Of a stretch of DNA of 6,739 nt, positions 5,487 to 6,739 are shown one piece after another. The translations under genes and the position numbers were made by a program. The stretch lies in assembly GCA_016210785.1 (NCBI GenBank), contig JACQTN010000234.1, forward strand, positions 1 to 6,739. Direction: 5' to 3'. The first letter of the stretch is position 1. Every line of letters begins with the position of its first letter. Source of the stretch: Armatimonadota bacterium. Its GTDB lineage: Bacteria > Sysuimicrobiota > Sysuimicrobiia > Sysuimicrobiales > JACQTN01. The notes below the pieces were generated by a model. It searched no databases. It saw only the letters and a program-made list of their open reading frames with translations, and was not told where the DNA came from.

Positions 5487-6739
5487 TTACTTCACCCTGA
5501 TGTTGCGCACGAACAGGTATCCGCCGGGCACGCCCTCCCACTCCACCCGCCGGTTCACGCCGAAGACGTCCTTCTGCTGATACAGGGGCAGGTGGGGAGC
5601 GTCCTCCTTCATCCGCTGCTGGAGCTTCTTGAAGATCTCGTTCCGCTTGGCCGGATCGATGATCACGCGCTGCTCGTCCAGCAGGCGGTCAATCTCCGCG
5701 TTGTGGCCGGCGTAATGGAACCACGGCGACTTGGTGTGCGCGTTCCAATAGAGGATGTAGTCGCCGTCCCACGCCATCCAGTTCCACATCAGGAGGGGCG
5801 CCAGCTTGTACTGGAACTTCATCTGAGCGTAGGTGGCGGTATCGAGCACCCGCAGCTTGGCCTGCACGCCGATCTTGGCGAAGTCCGCCACGACCGCCTG
5901 CCCCACCTCCGCCGGCTTGATGGGGTTGCCGCCGGCGGGCACGTCGATGTCGATGGTGAACCCGTTGGGGTACATGGCCTCGGCCAGGAGCTTCCTCGCC
6001 CGCGCCGGATCGTAGTCGAAGGGTCTGATGGAGGGATCGTGGCCGGCCGTCAGCGGGGAGTAGAGGGTGGCCACGCGGACCGCCTGGTTGTTCATGACGA
6101 ACTTGATGATGTTGTCCACGTTCACGGCGTGGTTCAGCGCCTGGCGTACACGCCGGTCCTCGATCGGCCCGCCCGAGCGCAGAGTGCTCTGCGGGTAGAA
6201 GATGAAGTAGATGATCCGCGGGCTGTTGGCCGCACTCACGCGCAGCTTGGGATGGGCGGAGATCTCCCCGATCATGTCCGGGGGCAGCTGCAGGGCGATG
6301 TCCACCTCTCCCGCCTTCAGCGCGCTGACCCGGGTGGCGATCTCCGTGATGAGTTTCCACGTGGCCCGCCGCACTTGAGGCGCGCCCCGCCAGTAGTCGG
6401 GGTTGGCCTCCAGCGTGAAGTGGCTGCCTTTCACCCACTCCACCCACCTGTGGGAACCCGTGCCGACCGGCTTCTTCAGGAAGGCCTCTTCGCCGACCTG
6501 CCGCAGGTAGCGGGGCGGGACGATGGGCATCTCAAAGAGCCGCTCCAGAAACACGCCGTCGGGCTTGGGCGTGGTGATTCTCACGGTGTACTCGTCCACG
6601 ACCTCCGCCGACTGGAACCCCGCCGCGACAATGCTGTACCGCGGCTTTCCCTTCTCCAAATATCGCTCGACGGTGAACTTCACCGCCGCCGCGTTGAAGG
6701 GCTCGCCGTTGTGGAACTTGACGCCCTTGCGCAGCTTGA
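5487..6739 (-). CDS. ABC transporter substrate-binding protein, family 5 (DppA/OppA type), N-terminus outside window
   Basis: The frame runs open to the right edge, so the gene is partial here: 416 residues are visible and roughly the first 100, including any signal peptide, are missing. The visible part begins KLRKGVKFHNGEPF, the classic family 5 motif (SBP_bac_5), so the GTG at 6683 is internal and not the start. Other marks are PVGTG (90-94 from the edge), NPDYWRG (112-118), IEDRRVRQALNHAVN, YDPARARKLLAEA and the C-terminal LPLYQQKDVFGVN (383-395). Such proteins sit in the periplasm or are lipid-anchored outside the membrane and deliver peptides, nickel chelates, opines or sugars to DppBC-type permeases. 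It lies about 430 bases upstream of the permease operon, separated by a hairpin, an arrangement that often gives the binding protein a higher expression level. It ends with TAA. Cargo cannot be deduced. Confidence 0.93.
   Translation of the reverse strand, partial: KLRKGVKFHNGEPFNAAAVKFTVERYLEKGKPRYSIVAAGFQSAEVVDEYTVRITTPKPDGVFLERLFEMPIVPPRYLRQVGEEAFLKKPVGTGSHRWVEWVKGSHFTLEANPDYWRGAPQVRRATWKLITEIATRVSALKAGEVDIALQLPPDMIGEISAHPKLRVSAANSPRIIYFIFYPQSTLRSGGPIEDRRVRQALNHAVNVDNIIKFVMNNQAVRVATLYSPLTAGHDPSIRPFDYDPARARKLLAEAMYPNGFTIDIDVPAGGNPIKPAEVGQAVVADFAKIGVQAKLRVLDTATYAQMKFQYKLAPLLMWNWMAWDGDYILYWNAHTKSPWFHYAGHNAEIDRLLDEQRVIIDPAKRNEIFKKLQQRMKEDAPHLPLYQQKDVFGVNRRVEWEGVPGGYLFVRNIRVK

Noticed and set aside
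5539..6445. Further copies of the half-stem CACTCCACCC at 5539-5548 and 6436-6445
   Set aside because: Both lie inside the binding-protein gene where they encode Val-Glu-Trp in conserved parts of the protein, and neither has the partner half-stem, so they are probably coincidence.
1..6739. CRISPR array, transposase, integrase or prophage genes
   Set aside because: No regularly spaced direct repeats and no protein with transposase, recombinase or phage motifs were seen.

Overview
The window is GC-rich bacterial DNA in which every supported gene is read from the minus strand. The high GC content, GC-rich third codon positions, strong GGAGG-type ribosome binding sites and ATGA stop/start overlaps fit a high-GC bacterium, probably a free-living heterotroph using peptide-like or amide compounds. 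There is no rRNA or other marker gene, so I do not name a phylum.

Layout in the direction of transcription (right to left). First comes a family 5 (DppA/OppA-type) extracellular solute-binding protein, 5487 to beyond the right edge, with its N-terminus outside the window. Then comes about 430 bases without a gene (5056-5486), holding a GC hairpin just after the binding-protein gene, a cluster of smaller hairpins including a UUCG tetraloop stem, and one copy of a palindromic repeat. A tight five-gene block follows: an aspartoacylase/succinylglutamate-desuccinylase-like M14-type zinc deacylase (3967-5055), a DppB-type permease (3025-3942), a DppC-type permease (2135-3028), an imidazolonepropionase/Xaa-Pro-dipeptidase-like metal amidohydrolase (940-2115) and an amidohydrolase_2 (ACMSD-like) protein (41-943). 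Gaps inside the block are 24 nt, -4, 19 nt and -4, which strongly suggests one polycistronic mRNA. A second copy of the palindromic repeat, in inverted orientation, sits six bases after the last stop codon, so the two copies bracket the five genes.

How the parts may work together: the binding protein captures a small peptide-like or acylated compound, the two permeases carry it across the membrane, and three different hydrolases cut it: a deacylase, a dipeptidase-like or cyclic-amide-like hydrolase, and an amidohydrolase_2 enzyme that could hydrolyse or decarboxylate a product. The transporter ATPases (DppD/DppF type) are not in the window. The substrate cannot be read from the sequence.

The most unusual points are the inverted pair of 35-bp palindromic repeats around the operon; the loss of the Asn-Arg substrate-binding pair in the deacylase; the altered metal site in the amidohydrolase_2 protein; and a possibly structured RNA leader before the deacylase gene.
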